This document shows, in pieces, positions 52,936 to 62,639 of a stretch of 64,000 nt of DNA. Positions within the stretch are counted from its first letter, which is position 1; every line of letters starts with the position of its first letter. This DNA comes from Neoceratodus forsteri. Taxonomy: Eukaryota; Chordata; Ceratodontiformes; Ceratodontidae. The DNA is taken from positions 1,560,870,501 through 1,560,934,500 of the forward strand of contig CM057449.1 in the NCBI GenBank assembly GCA_016271365.2, in the 5' to 3' direction. A program made the translations under genes and the position numbers. The notes beneath the pieces are model-generated. The model was not told the DNA's origin. It ran no database searches and was given only the letters and a program-made list of their open reading frames with translations.

Positions 52936-54240
52936 GTATGTTCATAGTACCCTTGGTGTACCCCATCAGGCCCCATGGCTTTGTCCATTTTCAGATTTGC
53001 AAGTCCCTTCAGCATTCTCTCCTCTGTAAACAGAATTGTGTCTACCTCCCATTCTCCCCCTTCCCCCGTGCTAATGTTGCTTTTTACGTGGCCTATCCCC
53101 TCCCCTTCCTCTTTGAAAACTGAACAAAAGTATTTGTTCAGGATCAGTCCCTTCCCTAGTGTTCCTCATTTCCCTAATGTGCCTAAAAAAGGTCTTTTCC
53201 CCTTTAGTTACCCTTTCGGCTCTTCTTTCCTCAGTGTGCGCCTCTGTGCACCTCATCGCTTTCCCTGCTTTCCTGTGCATCTCCTGATACACCTCCCTGT
53301 CCTCTGGGTCTCTTTATACCTCGTGAATGCTACTCTTTTAGCCTTTATCTTATCATCCACTTCCTTTGAGAACCATAGCGATCTTTTTTCCCTCCTGTTT
53401 TTACTCACTTCCTTTGCACAGAGGTTTGTTATCTTCATTGTGCCATCCCTTAACATGGCCCACCAGCAGCACATCCCCCTTTTTCTGCCATTGTGCTGGT
53501 GACTTCCACCAGTGTGTTATCCAGTTTCTCCCCTGTGTGGAGGTTTGTAGATCATGCCAGTGCGAACAGTGGCTCTGGTTATTGTCTCCAGGATGACCCA
53601 CAGTACCTGTAACCACTCCATTTCCCATGTCTCTGTTGCTTTGATACCCTCATTTACATACAGCACCATCCCATCTCCCTTCCTTCTAACCCTGTCTTAC
53701 CTGAACTGAGGCTAGCCTGGTATGGTTATGTCCCAGTTGTGGTTTTCTGTGCACAAAGACTCAGTAGTGGCCGCAGTATCCAGGTCTGCCTCTGCCATGA
53801 TGGAACCTAGCTCTGGAATTTTATTTCCTGGACTTCTTGTGTTTGCACACGTTGCCTTCCACGCTTTTCTCTCATTCTGCCCGCTACACCCCTTTTCCCT
53901 TTTGCCCTGTCTCCTTTTCCCCTCGCTTTTTACAACTCTTGTTCCTGTCCACCTTGTTTTCTACCACGCTGCTTTTTTCTTTATTTTGCACCCTGGGGAG
54001 ATTTTCCTACCCTTGGGTCTTCTGTCTGCTTCAGTCTGTAGTGGGGAGCAGTTAATGCCTCCTTTTTTCCCTCCGCCACCCCGCCAGCTAGTCTAATTGT
54101 TCATCAAAGTAATATCTCAGCCTTCCACTGAAGATTGTAGTTCCCCTCCTAGATGGATGCAAGCCATCACCTTTGTATAGGTCCATATCCCTCCAGGTTG
54201 GTCCCCAGTCCTTAGTGTAGCCAAACCCCTTTTCTCAACA
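52936..54240 (-). pseudogene. CR1 ORF2 5' part: endonuclease remnant, linker, RT start (minus strand)
   Basis: On the minus strand: GWTIFS-like end of ORF1 at about 54130, endonuclease pieces near 53628-53450 (DLQTSTQGRNWITHWW, DVLLVGHVK where GDFN is expected), linker EVSKNRREKRSLWFSKEVDD at about 53460-53400 and AERVTKGEKTFFRHIREMRN at about 53225-53165. The RT entry MLKGLANLKMDKAMGPDGVH is at about 53015-52950. The endonuclease is shortened by deletion. Continues at 50697. Confidence 0.75.
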
Positions 54241-54903
54241 CTATTCCTTCAACATCTGGTGCAGAGAACCCAACCCCTGCACAATCCCTGCCCTGTCCCT
54301 AGTCAGGTCATTAGTTTCCAGGTGGACAGTGACCTCCAGCTTCCCCTCCTTCCCCACCACCCTAACAATCCTTAGGATCTGCTTTTCATCCCTCCGAGCT
54401 GTGGTGCCAGGTAAGCACCTCACCTCCCTTCCCTTCCTGTTCCCCAGTCTACCCCTAATGATCTCGTCCCCCACCAGAAGTTGCTTCATCCTCTGCTCAG
54501 GTCCTCTGCCTCCCACCTTGGGGCTTCCCCTACGGAAGACCCCATAACCTCCCTGGCCACAACTATGGGTGCCTCCTCCCAGAAGTCCTGTCCCGCCAGA
54601 ACGGCAGATGAGTTTCCTGGTGACACCGGCTGAGGAGTGTGCACCTGACCTGCCACCCCAACCCTCCCAAAGCCCACCACAGTCAAGCTGGCCTTCCTTC
54701 TTCTCAGCCTCTGGGGCAACGGTGGTAGACTCGGTGGCCCGGGTATTGGGTGGGGTGGGAGAGGTCCCCCGAATCCTATTCAACTTGGTCTGGAGTCCAG
54801 TGACGACCTGCCTCGGCCTGTAGACGACATGCAGATGGTGCAGCGCCTGTCTTGAGAAGGTGTCTCTGAAAACTGTAGCTCCACGACCACTGCCCTGCAC
54901 CAC
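54241..54903 (-). pseudogene. CR1 ORF1 (minus strand), open over 220 codons
   Basis: The open frame from 54903 to 54241 has RQVVTGLQTKLNRIRG (coiled-coil end), EGQLDCGGLWEGWGGRSGAH, SGGTGLLGGGTHS, EQRMKQLLVGDEIIRGRLGN, VRCLPGTTARRDEKQILRIV and KLEVTVHLETNDLTRDRAGI, the start of the esterase domain (usually VHVGTND; here HLETND). The frame ends before the rest of the esterase domain, which continues out of frame at about 54235-54130. Upstream lie two minisatellite arrays. ORF1 binds nucleic acid in related LINEs. Confidence 0.8.
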
Positions 54904-54944
54904 TCCCCAAATCCCTATTTCTTCACTCTCTGATTTTACTGGAA

Positions 54945-55178
54945 TTTACTTTGTACCCTTACCCTAGATAGGGTGTTTCTAGTTTTCCCCTTTTTTGCTT
55001 TACTTAACCCCTTAGTAGCATGACCCTAAATAGGGTGATTCTAATTTTCCCTGTTTGCTTTTCTTTACCCTTTTGTATCATTGCCGTGGAGAGTGTGTTT
55101 CTAGTTTTTACCTTTTTGCTTTACTTTACTCCTTTGCATCTTTATCCTAGATAGGGTGTTTCCTGTTTTTCCGCACAA
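54945..55178. repeat. Minisatellite, unit about 62 bp, four copies
   Basis: Copies start near 54951, 55014, 55077 and 55136, each with TAGATAGGGTGTTTCTAGTTTT-like sequence (worded AAATAGGGTGATTCTAATTT in copy 2) and a TTTTTGCTTTACTTTA-like second half. Copies differ by about 10-20%. It sits directly 5' of the minus-strand CR1 ORF1. Confidence 0.8.
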
Positions 55179-55184
55179 CAGGTA

Positions 55185-56455
55185 GTTTCTGATTGTACGG
55201 ACTGTTACCTCCCTGCCAGTACTCCCCTACCTTCCTGTAGGACTATCTTACACAACTGATTGTACGGACTGTTACCTCCCTGCCAGTACTCCCCTACCTT
55301 CCTGTAGGACTACCTTACACAACTGATTGTACGGACTGTTACCTCCCTGCCAGTACTCCCCTACCTTCCTGTAGGACTATCTTACACAACTGATTGTACG
55401 GACTGTTACCTCCCTGCCAGTACTCCCCTACCTTCCTGTAGGACTATCTTACACAACTGATTGTATGGACTGTTACCTCCCTGCCAGTGCTCCCCTACCT
55501 TTCTGTAGGACTGTCTTACACAACTGATTGTACGGACTGTTACCTCCCTGCCAGTGCTCCCCTACCTTCCTGTAGGACTATCTTACACAACTGATTGTAC
55601 GGACTGTTACCTCCCTGCCAGTACTCCCTACCTTCCTGTAGGACTATCTTACACAACTGATTGTACGGACTGTTACCTCCCTGCCAGTACTCCCCTACCT
55701 TCCTGTAGGACTACCTTACACAACTGATTGTACGGACTGTTACCTCCCTGCCAGTGCTCCCCTACCTTCCTGTAGGACTACCTTACACAACTGATTGTAC
55801 GGACTGTTACCTCCCTGCCAGTGCTCCCCTACCTTCCTGTAGGACTACCTTACACAACTGATTATACGGACTGTTACCTCCTGCCAGTGCTCCCTAACTT
55901 CCTGAAGGACTACCTTACACAACTGATTTATGCGGACTGTTACCTCCCTGCCAGTACTCCCTACCTTCCTGTGGGACTACCTTACACAACTGATTGTCGG
56001 ACTGTTACCTCCTGCCAGGTACTCCCCTACCTTCCTGTAGGACTACCTTACACAACTGATTGTACGGACTGTTACCTCCTGCCAGTACTCCCTACCTTCC
56101 TGTAGGACTACCGTGAGCACAACTGATTGTACGGACTGTTACCTCCTGCCAGTACTCCCCTACCTTCCTGTAGGACTACCTTACACAACTGATGTACAGG
56201 ACTGTTACCTCCTGCCAGTACTCCCTACCTTCCTGTAGGACTACCTTACACAACTGATTGTATGCGGACTGTTACCTCCCTGCCAGTACTCCCCTACCTT
56301 CCTGTAGGACTACCTTACACAACTGATTGTACGGACTGTTACCTCCCTGCCAGTACTCCCCTACCTTCCTGTAGGACTACCTTACACAACTGATTGTACG
56401 GACTGTTACCTCCCTGCCAGTACTCCCCTACCTTCCTGTAGGACTACCTTACACA
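55185..56455. repeat. Minisatellite, unit 67 bp, about 19 copies
   Basis: The unit begins TGATTGTACGGACTGTTACC and includes CCAGTACTCCCCTACCTTCC and TGTAGGACTACCTTACACAA. Starts at 55190, 55257, 55324, 55391 and 55458 are exactly 67 apart. Copies from about 55860 on carry small indels. Neighbouring copies are often identical, so the array is recently homogenised. The T/C variant in GGACTATCTT versus GGACTACCTT shifts from the left part to the right part of the array. Since 67 is not a multiple of three, the open frame seen in it is chance. Confidence 0.95.
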
Positions 56456-56784
56456 GGCAGCAGCAAGTAAACAGGTACTTTACCTTGCCTTACTGGACCA
56501 GCAGAATTCCCTGTGCCCACCATCCTCTCTGGACGCCTGCCAATGCCTAATACGCGTGTCTCTTCACCTGTTCCACTGCTGCTCTATTCCACTCACACTC
56601 TGGGATGTGACTGTGATGAGACACAATGGAGTGGCTGCCTTTTATCCTTCAAACGGAACTTTCTTTAGGCAGGGCTTCCTGCTGCACCCCTGATCGGTCC
56701 ATGCCCATCACATTGCTCTCATCTTTTTGTTATCCTGCTCTGACATAGCGGTATATTTATAAATAGTCAGGGAAGGGGGAGATT
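56456..56784. other. Non-coding segment next to the 67-bp array
   Basis: GC-moderate, no open frame of note. It may be the outer 5' UTR of the minus-strand CR1, since it lies beyond the arrays on that side. No homologue is present in the window to test this. Confidence 0.35.
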
Positions 56785-56900
56785 CACGTGAGACTGGGTA
56801 GGGTCTGTAAAGACAGATTAGGCAGGTAACTTCTGGGCAGACTCGGTGGGCCAAGCGGTCCTTTTCTGCTGATGGATTCTGTGTTTCTGTAAGTCAGGAT
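56785..56900 (+). repeat. CR1 3' end fragment (plus strand)
   Basis: GGGCAGACTCGGTGGGCCAA, GCGGTCCTTTTCTGCTGATG and GATTCTGTGTTTCTG are the same 3' UTR end as at 48320-48388, with the CR1-type terminal short repeat. Confidence 0.75.
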
Positions 56901-57300
56901 CTGTAGGTCTCGGTGAAGAAATTTGCAGGGGATAAATTTTTTTTAAGTACTTACCTTTTTGTAATTTACTTTTGTATCTGCTACTCCCAACTACCGTGTG
57001 CTGTAGTGTATCTAGTAGCAAGTTATTTAACTTACTCAGTTCCGCCAGCGGTATAATTGGTCTGGGAAGCTTACAGAACACATGTGTAGTTGGGATAATG
57101 CATCCCAGATGAGTTATTCTTGGTAAATACATTCAAAATGACAACAGACATTTAGGAAACTTGAAATATAAGTTCATTTAGCACCTCAAAGGTTTCAGTG
57201 GTGTCTCTGAATTATTGGATCTCTTGGTGGGCAAAGGGGCATTGCTTTGTTACATGAGGCCTCATAGTCTTTCTTATTTTTTGTTGGTTTGTTTTTGCAG

Positions 57301-57480
57301 GCCTTCTGGAGCTGGATCAATAAACTGCTGAGAAATGTGCTTGAGGGACCTGGCAGGACAGAAGGAGCTCGGCTCTGTGAAGTCTCCCACTGTAAAGACC
57401 CACTGGGTTTTACTTGGTGGATTGTTACTCACTTAGCGATGTTATACAAGTTTGGTCGTAGTGGAACAGTAGAGGAAAAG
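57301..57480 (+). CDS. MMS22L: MMS22L coding exon (third)
   Basis: The 180-base exon is phase 0 at both ends, 60 codons. It starts AFWSWINKLLRNVLEGPGRT and has KDPLGFTWWIVTHLAMLYKF followed by GRSGTVEEK. I recall the human protein as SFWNWLNKLLKTLLEK and DPLGFSWWIITHVASFYKF at this place. The acceptor has a strong T tract and TTTTTGCAG ending at 57300, and the donor is GTACAA at 57481. It joins in frame to the exon ending at 18120. The next exon (expected to read ESNWNFVEEL-like) is not in the window. No sign of decay. Confidence 0.95.
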
Positions 57481-57697
57481 GTACAATATTTTTGTTCTGT
57501 GTGTCATTGTTTTTTTTGCTACTTTTGTTCAAAAAAACGCTGCTATCTTTATGAATGAAGTTTTCTTTTTTGCAGCATATCTTATCAGTCCATCGGTGAC
57601 GTGGTAATAGCCTGACCTGGTATGGTACATTCAGTCCACCGCAGCTAAGACCCAACAACCACAGCCATTTAATATGTCCTTGAGATGCATCTGTACA

Positions 57698-58185
57698 GTG
57701 CATTCAGAGGAGGGCAACAAAGATGGTACATGGATTGCATCAAAAGTCCTATGAGGACAGGTTGAAGGAATTGAATATGTACTTCCTGGAGGAGAGGAGG
57801 GAGAGAGGGGATATGATAGAGACATACAAGTATCTTACAGGAACAGGGTGCAGGAATACACTATGGTTAAGTGAAAAAGATGTTCCAGGACTAGAGGGCA
57901 TGGGATGAAGTTGGAGGGAGGATGATTCAGAGAAATTGTGAGGAAGAATTTCTTCAGAGAACGGGTGGTGGACAAGTAGAACACCCTGCCAGAGGACGTG
58001 GTGGGGGCTGAAACAATCACGGGATTTAAGAATGCATGGGATAGACATAAAAGAATTCTGCAGGTCAGGGTTAAGGGGCAACAGACTTCTAGGAAAACAC
58101 AAAGTAAACTTACAAGCTCAAATGGGCAGACTGGGTGGGCTGTAGGCCCTTATCTGCTGACACTGTATATGTATCTATGTACTAA
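57698..58185 (+). pseudogene. CR1 RT C-terminus and 3' UTR inside the minisatellite
   Basis: The frame reads MVHGLHQKSYEDRLKELNMY, FLEERRERGDMIETYKYLTG, then EDVVGAETITGFKNAWDRH in another frame. It ends GGGCAGACTGGGTGGGCTGT near 58140 and a TATGTATCTATGT tail. A short, 5' truncated CR1. Confidence 0.82.
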
Positions 58186-58429
58186 TGAGACCAAGAACTA
58201 CAGCCTGTTAAGATGCACCAGTATGGTGCATTCAGTCAGCCATTTGTGTGATTAGCAACCACAGCCATTTAATATGTCCACCTCAGATGCATCCATTTGT
58301 TGTATTCGGTCCACTGCTGTTGAGTGCAATACCACAACCAGTTAAACTCTACTTCAGGTGCATCAGTACAGTGCATTCAGTCCATTGCTTCCGAGACCCA
58401 GGAATCACATTATTTAATATTTATTTTGT

Positions 58430-58500
58430 TTATTTAAAAGTTGATAACCGGAAAGGCACACTGAGCCGAGGCTCGTTTTCAGGTGCGGCCCGGGGACTTG
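58430..58500 (-). repeat. CORE-SINE 3' piece, minus strand
   Basis: GATAACCGGAAAGGCACACT and CGTTTTCAGGTGCGGCCCGG match 51115-51170 (GTTCAACCAGTTGAGACACA, TGTTTACAGGTGCAACCTGG) in order, with about 30% differences. Confidence 0.6.
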
Positions 58501-58640
58501 TCCTCTCTGAGGTGCATATGTATGGTGCATTCAGTCTACCACAGCTGAGAGTAATACGTCCTCACTGAGATGCACCAGTATGGTGCAATCAGTCCACCAC
58601 CGCTGATACCAATAACCATAATCATTTAAAATGGCACCGG

Positions 58641-59549
58641 AGGTTTAAGCAATTTTCAGCTCATCATTGGAGCTACACTATGTGGGTGGACAGGTCGTAG
58701 GGAGGAGGGGGGAGTGAGGCATGGGGTGCAGTTAAGATTCTTAGAATGCGTGTTGCCACTTCATGTAGCTGCCAGCACTAGGGGAATGCTGACTTTGTGC
58801 GTGGAGGATCCTGCCAGAAGAAGCCTGCCCATTCTCTACCTGCCTGCTTGCTGTGGCAGGCTTTCGGCAGTGGGCTGATAATAGTTGATTATTTTTTTCT
58901 TTATTTAAATTCTGGCTTTTAACGAGGAGTCAGCAGTCCTGTCTATGGATTACCATATCCTATGATCCCCTGGTGCCACAGAGCAGGGAAACCACTTTGT
59001 GGCCAGACTGGGACCATCTGGTAACTCAGTGCTTAGTTAGCACTGTGCAGACCACTCCTTTTAGGTGCTCAGGATATTACGTGCAAGGCTGGCTGATGTC
59101 TAAGGATGCTGCTGTTGCATGAAGTGGCACTGTGTTGTGAAAATCCATGGGCTAGTAGTGTGCAAAATGTTCATATGCCAACCCACTGCATGAAAAGGGC
59201 CATTACTACAGTCACAGTGAGCACTTCAGAATGTATGTGGTACAGTAAACTTACCAATAAGTCTGAGTCCACAGGGGGATGGCATCATGGCTATAGCCTT
59301 GACAGTTATGTGCCCAGGAAGTCTGGTTGTTGCCTCACTTGGGAGAACCCTCCTTACTTATCCCTTACATAAAACTTAGGATATTGCATGATGCAAGCAG
59401 ATTAGCAGAGAACTTGGGTGTAAAGTTTTTTTTTTTTGAAGGGTATGGGAGGGAGGCACTGTGGCATAATGATTCACGGTCCTAGCTTAGAAAACAAGTT
59501 CTAGCCAGAGCCAATAGTGCTATGAAAAGCTACCAAGTCATGAAAGTTA
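58641..59549. other. Intron segment, nothing firm
   Basis: AT-rich intron. A possible decayed SINE head at about 59455-59545 (GGGAGGCACTGTGGCATAAT). No exon or RNA supported. Confidence 0.4.
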
Positions 59550-60125
59550 CACACGTGCGTAGAAATTATTCAACACCCAGGTATAACTTGACCATTTTTT
59601 GGAGGTGTTGCACCAGATTTTCAACATGGCCTTTTTTGGACCCCTCCTCATGAACAGTGCCAGTGTCAATTTGTTCATTTTTCCTGAAAGGTGATTGCGC
59701 AGAGCAAACATGCTGTTTTGTGCCACAGGAGCAAAAACACGTTTTGGGCAGGCTGTGGAAAATGACAGCTGTACTGTTTAGAAGGAGGTGTGCAAAAATG
59801 ACAATGTTAAAAATGTGGAGTGAAAATATAAAAAATTGCCGACGTTAGGAGCGTGCGTAGAAACTGCGCAATGCATGCTCATAAAACAGTCATTTTTTTG
59901 AATTTTTTCACCAAATTTGCAACATGGGTTTTTTGGGACTCCACCTCATGAACAGTGGCACTGTCATTTTGTGAATTGGTCCTGAAAGGTGATTCCATGC
60001 AGTGACCGTGAAATCACCTTTCGGGACCGAGTAACAAAATAACAGTCACAGCTTTCATGAGGTGGGGGCCAAAGAACCCCATGTTGAAAATTTGGGGCCA
60101 AAAATTCCAGTAAATGGCTGTGATA
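59550..60125. repeat. Direct repeat followed by a large inverted repeat
   Basis: A segment starting CGTGCGTAGAAATT (about 59555) recurs at about 59854 (CGTGCGTAGAAACT), period about 300 bases. The second copy (59890-59996) is followed by its own reverse complement (60011-60117). CATCAT-free arms share CCTGAAAGGTGATT / AATCACCTTTCGGG and CCACCTCATGAACAGTG / CAGCTTTCATGAGGTGG. The loop is about 14 bases. Arms differ at about a quarter of positions. Confidence 0.75.
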
Positions 60126-60299
60126 TCGGCATAAGTTGAAAACCCCATTAAATGACTGTATAGCACGCTTACTTTTAATTCTTCAGTTTGCGGTTGGGCT
60201 TTGAAGAGTGCAGACATGTCCCAGTTCAGAGAAGATGACAGCGCCAACCTCCAGGGGTAAGTATGGGGTAAGGCGGGGGGATGTGGGTGCTCAGTGGGA

Positions 60300-60610
60300 G
60301 GGGGACTGCAGCGACGACGAGGGACTGTTTTCCATTTCCACAGGGGAAAAAAAAACCCTGACAGTGAGGGACTGTTTTCTAATTTACAGCAAAATGGAAA
60401 AAAAACATTTTGGCACACTGTGGTGGGCTCCCAGTGTGCCACATGAATGCTGACATGGGGATTTGGCACCCCGATGTTGGGCAGGTCTTGGGCAGGGGGG
60501 GCACCAGAGAAAAAAGAAACTGTGACGAGGGACTTTTTTCTAATTTACAGTAAACAAAACATCAGCACATGGGGTGGGCTCCCAGTGTGAGATGTGGGCA
60601 TGACTTGTGG
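60300..60610. repeat. Two imperfect repeats of about 170 bp
   Basis: GAGGGACTGTTTTCTAATTT and GGTGGGCTCCCAGTGTG at about 60367-60440 recur as GAGGGACTTTTTTCTAATTT and GGGTGGGCTCCCAGTGTG at about 60527-60588. A further shorter GAGGGACTGTTTTCCATTTC copy is at about 60321. Confidence 0.65.
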
Positions 60611-61140
60611 GGGAGGGGGGCACAGAAAATACTGAATGGCATTTTGCCATTCACATCACGGGGGCACCTGCACTACTGCACATGCGCACGACTCATGCGC
60701 GTGTGCAGTTGACGCATTGGAATGTGGAAGTAACAGCTGAAATAGTGCAGCTGTTATTCTGTAGACTGATTGTGGCAGAGGAGTTTAAGCTCTTTTGAGC
60801 TTTTGGAAGGATACTTCCAAAGTCCAGTGGAAGGGGTTCTGCGATCAGCAATTTTCTGAGCTATAGAGCTCTCGCAAAACGAGTGTAGGCTCCACCCACA
60901 GCCCTGAGAAGGACACTTGTTGCATTATAAATGGCACTTTTTCCAAACCAGGTTTTTATATACGGTAAATGCACATTTATGAGGATGATAGTAATTTTAA
61001 ACATACCTTTATACCATATTAGAATATTTAATATGTAATATCAAGGGTTCGGCTCATGTATAACAGTTACAACTTGTTTTTCAAAGTCAAAAAAGTGAGC
61101 CACAAAGATATGGTATCCTGTTAGATAGAGGATCATAGCT
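60611..61140. other. Intron segment, nothing recognised
   Basis: No supported exon, RNA gene or repeat. Confidence 0.4.
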
Positions 61141-61257
61141 GGGGTTATGAAGTTTACTATGTTGTAAACCCCTTGAGCGGTTGCCAGGCCGACCTTGTTT
61201 TACCATTGGCTTGGCAACCGTGAGAGGGGATTTCAACGCAGTAAACTTCATAACCCC
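61141..61257. mobile_element. Hairpin (MITE-like) element, 117 bp
   Basis: The arms GGGGTTATGAAGTTTACT (61141-61158) and AGTAAACTTCATAACCCC (61240-61257) are perfect complements over 18 bases. Complementarity continues inward to GGTTGCCAGG / CTTGGCAACC (arms of about 52 bases, loop of about 12). No target duplication is obvious. Looks like a foldback MITE, but the superfamily is unknown. Confidence 0.65.
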
Positions 61258-62279
61258 ATCCATTGTCTTTTATAGTGCATGGGGTCACAACAGTAAATAC
61301 ATTCAGGACAGAATGGGAAAGGCTGATATTTGTTGCTTGTGGGCTTCGACTGAACAGTTAAACCCGAGCGGTGGCCGCGACCAACGTCAGTGCTAGAATT
61401 CTTTTTATTTGGAGTTTCGATCTGTAATCCCACCGATGTGACGAGGCAAGTAAGGTTTATAGCGCTGACGTCAGATTGGTGAGATTACAAGATTGTTAGA
61501 CAGCAGCATGCCATACATAATAAGGGTTCCCCGTACATTATACAGCAGTAAAACATCATCGAGTTGTACAAAAAAACAGCGGTGTAATTAAAAAAAGAGA
61601 TAAAACTGTACCATATTGACTGTTACCTGTAAAATATGCGAACAATTGTTTATAAATTGTATATATCATATAAGCAAGCTGGTTTTGCATAGTCTGTTAC
61701 TGTAATCATGTATTGCAATATCCATCAGTTAAAAATGGTCTATGGTGTTACAGAAAATGTCCAGGATGTAGTTCCTTACAATTTAGATAAAATGCCTGAC
61801 ATTCCCTATGAACTTCGTTAAAGGAGAACTGCACTGAACCTGTGAGTAATGTTTCCTGTAGACGCTTTTTTTCATATAGTGGGTCCCCTTCTGTTTCTAC
61901 CCCATTTTTGCTGCCCTTTTAGTTAACCCATTGGATATTTATGGGTTACGCACTGCTGCAAAGTGCCATCTGAGAATTGTATGATGATGTTTATGTCTCC
62001 ATGAACCTAAGAATTCTAAATTAGAACACGGATGCATTGTACCAGCAATGTAAGTTCTTGACAAAATCATACTGTTCTAAAATGATCAATGCCAGCAGTG
62101 TGTGAATCAGAAACACTCACTGAATTTTCCAAAAGGCCAGTTAAGATTAAGCAGTAACAAAATGAGAACTGGTATTTTGAAAAATAACATCTGCTTCTAC
62201 AAAAATGCATGTCTGCCGATTCAAGGCAGTTCTCCTTTGACATATTAACAGCCCGGTCTAAATTGTTCACTATTTATGG
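61258..62279. other. Intron segment with a second, weaker palindrome
   Basis: TCTGTAATCCCACCGATGTGAC (about 61420-61441) and GTCAGATTGGTGAGATTACAA (about 61470-61490) are imperfect inverted repeats, with ACGTCAGTGCTA / TAGCGCTGACGT also complementary. Otherwise nothing recognised. Confidence 0.4.
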
Positions 62280-62515
62280 GTCTGGCAGTATAGCCTAAAG
62301 GTTAAAGTAATGAGTTGTAAATGAGCTTTGTACATCCAGCATTCAGACGTGGGTTTGATTCCCACAACCTCCATTTCCATACTGTGTGGCTCAGATTAAG
62401 TCACTTAATCTCTCCAGTGTTCCTGGATTGTCCCTTGAAACAAGCGCCTGTGCCTAGTTGGCCTTACCTGGTTACCAAAGGAAAAAATATATATATTTAA
62501 TAAATTACATTTATA
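62280..62515 (+). repeat. CORE-SINE (MIR-like), plus strand
   Basis: Head CTGGCAGTATAGCCTAAAGG, B box GGGTTTGATTCCC, core ACTGTGTGGCTCAGATTAAG and TCACTTAATCTCTCCAGTG. Then AACAAGCGCCTGTGCCTAGT and a 3' end TTACCTGGTTACCAAAGG followed by (AT)n and TAAT. Same family as 51085-51290. Confidence 0.82.
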
Positions 62516-62639
62516 AACTGTAAACAAATATTAAACTCCGGTACATAGATTCCAGATCCATGCAAAACTGAAGTTCATTCTGAAGTAATTGACAGCCAAA
62601 AGGCGATTGCCCATAAAGGCTGTCACCAGAATTCAGTGG

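Larger units (their letters stand above)
18121..57300 (+). other. MMS22L intron of 39,180 bases packed with nested transposons
   Basis: Bounded by GTAAGT at 18121 and a strong pyrimidine tract plus TTTTTGCAG ending at 57300. It is filled with an L2, several CR1s, four or more DIRS copies, SINEs and minisatellites listed separately. Because both flanking exons are intact and in phase, the load is presumably removed by splicing. Confidence 0.9.
57610..58640. repeat. Degenerate minisatellite around ATGCACCAGTATGGTGCAT
   Basis: Units of about 65-75 bases carry TATGGTGCATTCAGTCCACC, AACAACCACAGCCATTTAAT and ATGTCC. They occur near 57620, 57690, 58215, 58280, 58350, 58510 and 58575. A CR1 (57698-58185) and a CORE-SINE piece (58430-58500) interrupt the array. 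The word ATGCACCAGTATGGTGCA (about 58569-58586) is an imperfect palindrome in each unit. Confidence 0.75.

Noticed and set aside
55821..56105. 94-codon open frame made of LPVGLPYTTD-like repeats
   Set aside because: It is the translation of the 67-bp minisatellite. The unit length is not a multiple of three and the frame closes at both ends.
55185..56455. CRISPR-like regular repeat array
   Set aside because: The whole 67-bp unit is conserved with no unique spacers, and the DNA is clearly vertebrate. It is an ordinary minisatellite.
58186..62500. Downstream MMS22L exon
   Set aside because: No segment with an ESNWNFVEELLKK-like peptide was found. The next exon is presumably beyond position 64000.
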